Origin: Bradyrhizobium yuanmingense
Lineage (GTDB): Bacteria; Pseudomonadota; Alphaproteobacteria; Rhizobiales; Xanthobacteraceae
Direction: 5' to 3'
DNA length: 64,000 nucleotides
Assembly: GCF_900094575.1 (NCBI RefSeq)
Contig: NZ_FMAE01000002.1
Span: forward strand, 124,001-188,000
In this document: piece by piece, positions 60,747 through 64,000 of the stretch
How the letters are laid out: each line of letters starts with the position of its first letter
Numbering within the stretch: the stretch's first letter is position 1
Program-made: the position numbers and the translations under genes
Notes under the pieces: model-generated
Databases searched by the model: none
What the model was told of the DNA's origin: nothing
What the model saw: the letters and a program-made list of their open reading frames with translations, nothing else

Positions 60747-60770
60747 CTCTCCCGCTTGCAAGTGGGAGAG
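60747..60770. other. Inverted repeat after the CoA-transferase gene
   Basis: CTCTCCCGCTT and AAGTGGGAGAG pair with one G-T wobble around GC. No T-run follows. It is of a common Bradyrhizobium intergenic repeat type and may weakly terminate the upstream gene. Confidence 0.5.
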
Positions 60771-60997
60771 GTTCGGAGCCCGCGGCACGATAGTGCCTCA
60801 TCTCAATGCCGCACTGCGGCGCGCGCACGCATGTGCAGCGCGAACGAGTTGGCTGACGGCTCCGTCTTGGCCTATTTGACAACTTCCCATTTGGCCGCGC
60901 TTGCTGCTTTCGTTTCTCCCGCTTACACAGTCATGTGAACGTCATATGGCGCTGCTAGCGCAAGCGCTTCTTTAGTGACGGGCAAGGGAGGTTCTTG

Positions 60998-62314
60998 ATG
61001 GCTCTTCGACATTTTGGCACGGCGGCGGCCGTCGCACTCACAATTGGTCTCGGCGCGTCGCCGGCGCTTGCCGTGACCGAAATCCAGTGGTGGCACGCGA
61101 TGACCGGCGCCAACAACGACGTCATCGTCAGGCTCGCCAACGATTTCAACACCACGCAGAGCGACTACAAGGTGATCCCGACCTACAAGGGCAACTACGC
61201 CGACACGATGAACGCCGGCATCGCCGCGTTCCGCGCCGGCAACGCGCCGCACATCATGCAGGTGTTCGAGGTCGGCACCGCCACCATGATGGCAGCGACC
61301 GGCGCCGTGAAGCCGGTCTACAAGCTGATGGCCGAGACCGGCGAGAAGTTCGATCCGAAGGCCTATCTGCCTGCGATCACCGGCTATTACTCGACCTCGA
61401 AGGGCGAGATGCTGTCCTTCCCGTTCAACTCGTCCTCGACCGTGATGTGGGTCAACCTCGACGCACTGAAGAAAGCGAATGTCGAGGTGCCGAAGACCTG
61501 GCCCGAAGTGTTCGACGCCGCCAAGAAGCTGAAGGCGGCCGGCCACGCCACCTGCGGCTTCTCCAACTCCTGGGTCACCTGGGTCAATCTCGAGCAGCTC
61601 TCCGCCTGGCACAACGTGCCGCTCGCCAGCAAGGCCAACGGCCTCGACGGTTTCGACACCGTGCTGTCCTTCAACGGTCCGCTCCAGGTCAAGCATCTCG
61701 AAAATCTGGTCGAGCTCCAGAAGGACAAGACCTACGACTATGCCGGCCGCACCAACACCGGCGAAGGCCGCTTCACGTCGGGCGAATGCCCGCTCTACCT
61801 GACCTCGTCCGCGTTCTTCGGCAACGTCAAGGCGCAGGCCAAGTTCGCCTTCACCGCGGTGCCGATGCCCTATTACCCGGACGCCAAGGGCGCGCCGCAG
61901 AACTCGATCATCGGCGGTGCCTCGCTCTGGGTAATGGGCGGCAAACCGGCGGACGATTACAAGGGCGTCGCCAAATTCTTCTCTTTCCTCTCGGACACCG
62001 ATCGCCAAGTCTACATCCACAAGGCCTCGGGCTATCTGCCGATCACCAAGGCGGCCTATGAGAAGGCCAAGGCGGATGGCTTCTACAAGGATCAGCCCTA
62101 TCTGGAGACGCCGCTGCTCGAGCTGACCAACAAGGAGCCGACCGAGAATTCGCGCGGCCTGCGCCTCGGCAACATGGTGCAGCTCCGTGACGTCTGGGCT
62201 GAGGAGATCGAGCAGGCGCTGGCCGGCAAGAAGACCGCCAAGCAGGCGCTGGACGCGGCCGTCGAGCGCGGCAACACCATGCTGCGCCAGTTCGAAAAGA
62301 CCGCCGTGAAGTAA
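60998..62314 (+). CDS. ugpB: sn-glycerol-3-phosphate ABC transporter substrate-binding protein UgpB
   Basis: The 438-residue periplasmic binding protein has a Sec signal peptide ([20 protein letters not shown] ... ALA) and begins mature with [12 protein letters not shown]. Motifs [27 protein letters not shown] and [12 protein letters not shown] fit the UgpB family, which captures glycerol-3-phosphate or glycerophosphodiesters. A GGGAGG site precedes ATG 60998. It is first in the ugpB-A-E order. Confidence 0.94.
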   Translation: MALRHFGTAAAVALTIGLGASPALAVTEIQWWHAMTGANNDVIVRLANDFNTTQSDYKVIPTYKGNYADTMNAGIAAFRAGNAPHIMQVFEVGTATMMAATGAVKPVYKLMAETGEKFDPKAYLPAITGYYSTSKGEMLSFPFNSSSTVMWVNLDALKKANVEVPKTWPEVFDAAKKLKAAGHATCGFSNSWVTWVNLEQLSAWHNVPLASKANGLDGFDTVLSFNGPLQVKHLENLVELQKDKTYDYAGRTNTGEGRFTSGECPLYLTSSAFFGNVKAQAKFAFTAVPMPYYPDAKGAPQNSIIGGASLWVMGGKPADDYKGVAKFFSFLSDTDRQVYIHKASGYLPITKAAYEKAKADGFYKDQPYLETPLLELTNKEPTENSRGLRLGNMVQLRDVWAEEIEQALAGKKTAKQALDAAVERGNTMLRQFEKTAVK

Positions 62315-62322
62315 GGCGACAA

Positions 62323-62350
62323 GCGGCAGGCCGGTCCCCCGGCCTGCCGC
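62323..62350 (+). other. Strong hairpin between ugpB and ugpA
   Basis: A perfect 12-bp stem (GCGGCAGGCCGG / CCGGCCTGCCGC) with a TCCC loop lies 8 bp after ugpB and has no T-run. Hairpins here often stabilise the binding-protein mRNA and reduce expression of the downstream permease genes. Confidence 0.8.
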
Positions 62351-62361
62351 GCTGGGGCATC

Positions 62362-63243
62362 ATGCAAAAGCAAGCCATTTTCCAATCGAAGCTGTTGCCC
62401 TATGCGCTGGTTGCGCCGCAACTCGCGATCGTCCTGATTTTCTTCTACTGGCCGGCCTTGCAGGCGATGATCCAGTCGTTCCTGCTGCAGGACGCCTTCG
62501 GCCTGTCGACCAGCTTCGTCTGGTTCGAGAACTATATCGAGCTGTTCAAGGAGCCCGCCTATTTCGAGGCGATCCTGCGCACCTTCTTCTTCTCGTTCGC
62601 GATCGCGGTGTCGTCGCTGTCGTTCGCGCTGCTGCTGGCCGTGATGGCAGACAAGCCGCTGCGCGGCTCGATGCTCTACCGCACGCTGCTGATCTGGCCC
62701 TATGCGGTGGCGCCGCCGGTCGTCGGCGTGCTCTGGATCTTCATGCTGCATCCCTCGCTCGGCGTGCTCTCGCGCTACCTGCGGGCGCTGGGCATCGACT
62801 GGAATCCACTGCTCGACGGCGACCAGGCCGCAGCGCTGATCATCCTGGCCGCCGCCTGGAAGCAGATCTCCTACAACTTCCTGTTCTTCCTCGCCGGCCT
62901 GCAGAGCATCCCCAGAAGCGTGATCGAGGCGGCTGCGATCGACGGCGCCCGCCCGATGCGCAGGTTCTGGACCGTGATCTTCCCGCTGCTGTCGCCGACC
63001 ATCTTCTTCCTCCTGGTCGTCAACATCGTCTACGCCTTCTTCGACACGTTCGGCATCATCGACACGATGACCCGCGGCGGTCCGGGCAAGTCGACGGAGA
63101 CGCTGGTCTACAAGGTCTATACCGACGGCCTGCTCGGCGGAAACCTCGGCAGCTCCGCGGCGCAATCGGTGATCCTGATGATCATGGTGATCGTGCTGAC
63201 GGGCATCCAGTTCCGCTTCGTCGAACGCAAGGTGACCTACTGA
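62362..63243 (+). CDS. ugpA: sn-glycerol-3-phosphate ABC transporter permease UgpA
   Basis: The 293-residue inner-membrane permease has about six hydrophobic helices and an EAA-type loop ([22 protein letters not shown]) that contacts the ATPase. It pairs with UgpE. The stop overlaps the ugpE start (TGATG). Confidence 0.95.
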   Translation: MQKQAIFQSKLLPYALVAPQLAIVLIFFYWPALQAMIQSFLLQDAFGLSTSFVWFENYIELFKEPAYFEAILRTFFFSFAIAVSSLSFALLLAVMADKPLRGSMLYRTLLIWPYAVAPPVVGVLWIFMLHPSLGVLSRYLRALGIDWNPLLDGDQAAALIILAAAWKQISYNFLFFLAGLQSIPRSVIEAAAIDGARPMRRFWTVIFPLLSPTIFFLLVVNIVYAFFDTFGIIDTMTRGGPGKSTETLVYKVYTDGLLGGNLGSSAAQSVILMIMVIVLTGIQFRFVERKVTY

Positions 63244-64000
63244 TGGTCGAGGAAGAAGGCTTTCGGCGCTACATTGCCCATATCATCCTCTGGATCGGGA
63301 TCGCGATCGTCGCCTTCCCGGTCTATCTCGCCTTCGTGGCGTCCACCCAGGACAACGCGGTGATCGCCAACGGGCAGATGTCGTTGCTGCCCGGGGGTCA
63401 TTTCTTCCAGACCTACTACCAGACCATCTTCGTCGGCACGAGCGGCTCGACCCGCGAGCCGGTCGGCAACATGATGCTGAACTCGCTGGTGATGGCGCTG
63501 CTGATCGCGCTGGGCAAGATCGCGGTCTCGATCATCTCGGCCTATGCGATCGTGTATTTCCGCTTCCCGTTCCGGATGGCGCTGTTCTGGCTGATCTTCA
63601 TCACGCTGATGCTGCCGGTCGAAGTCCGCATCTATCCGACCTACAAGATCGTCGCCGACCTGCACATGCTCGACAGCTATGCCGGCCTGTCGCTGCCGCT
63701 GATCGCATCGGCCACCGCGACGCTGCTGTTCCGCCAGTTCTTCATGACCGTGCCGGACGAGCTGCTGGAGGCCTCGCGCATTGACGGCGCCGGCCCCTTC
63801 CGCTTCTTCTGGGATACGCTCTTGCCGCTGTCGCGCACCAACATGGCGGCGCTGTTCGTGATCCTGTTCATCCTCGGTTGGAATCAATATCTCTGGCCGC
63901 TCTTGATCACCACGCGCGACGACATGCAGACCATCCAGATCGGCATCCGCAAGATGATCACCACCACCGACGCGCTGACCGAATGGCCGATCGTGATGGC
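63243..64000 (+). CDS. ugpE: sn-glycerol-3-phosphate ABC transporter permease UgpE (truncated at window edge)
   Basis: The first ~252 residues are present. It is a MalG-type permease with several membrane helices and the EAA loop LLEASRIDGAGPFRFFWDTL. The C-terminus and the expected ugpC ATPase gene lie beyond the window. Confidence 0.94.
   Translation, partial: MVEEEGFRRYIAHIILWIGIAIVAFPVYLAFVASTQDNAVIANGQMSLLPGGHFFQTYYQTIFVGTSGSTREPVGNMMLNSLVMALLIALGKIAVSIISAYAIVYFRFPFRMALFWLIFITLMLPVEVRIYPTYKIVADLHMLDSYAGLSLPLIASATATLLFRQFFMTVPDELLEASRIDGAGPFRFFWDTLLPLSRTNMAALFVILFILGWNQYLWPLLITTRDDMQTIQIGIRKMITTTDALTEWPIVM

Overview
The window is a GC-rich chromosomal segment from an alphaproteobacterium of the Bradyrhizobium group. 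The best markers are an Irr regulator with a GCPWH heme-regulatory motif next to fabA-fabB-fabI, a two-cysteine OhrR, a DivL-type kinase with tyrosine in the H-box, a class II (CP4-like) AroA, and several short palindromic repeat families I associate with Bradyrhizobium. There is no rRNA operon, CRISPR array, insertion sequence or prophage. Nearly all genes are core housekeeping genes, so most novelty lies in fusions, lost active-site residues and intergenic structure.

Layout. 1-8920: translation/RNA operon nusA(partial)-ylxR/L7Ae-infB-rbfA-truB-rpsO-pnp, with a strong hairpin in the pnp leader. 9124-14353: oxidative-stress block (Tat-exported superoxide dismutase, katG divergent from oxyR, acetyltransferase, glutathione transferase). 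14484-18045: unsaturated fatty-acid genes fabA, fabB, fabI (minus) divergent from irr. 18185-25462: mixed single genes (SH3 protein, 2-hydroxyacid dehydrogenase, MoeB/ThiF, degenerate trypsin-like protein, gamma-glutamyltransferase homologue, orphan ParA). 25597-30846: mutM, then ubiE-ubiB-coaBC-dut. 31052-36317: divL, tsaE-amgK fusion, PilZ protein and murU, linking cell-cycle control and peptidoglycan recycling. 36516-43553: addB-addA-trxA. 43660-47944: LigC-type DNA ligase, phosphoesterase, and the accD-folC pair. 48116-57155 (minus strand): trpF-trpB-trpA, lapA-like, ihfB, sppA, rpsA, cmk, aroA. 57314-60715: FYDLN acid protein, tRNA-Ala(GGC) with an adjoining palindrome and GIY-YIG ORF, ohrR/ohr, CoA-transferase. 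60998-64000: ugpB-ugpA-ugpE (partial) glycerol-3-phosphate ABC importer.

The most unusual item is coaBC (28949-30391). Its first ~50 residues look like a FitA/VapB-type ribbon-helix-helix antitoxin, and two perfect palindromes fill the 56-bp gap upstream. This suggests a self-regulating 'trigger enzyme' of coenzyme A synthesis, analogous to PutA. Other items worth a look are the tRNA-linked palindrome/GIY-YIG cassette, a protease-like protein that has lost its catalytic His, a gamma-glutamyltransferase homologue lacking the expected substrate Arg, and inverted copies of one terminator flanking the superoxide dismutase gene.
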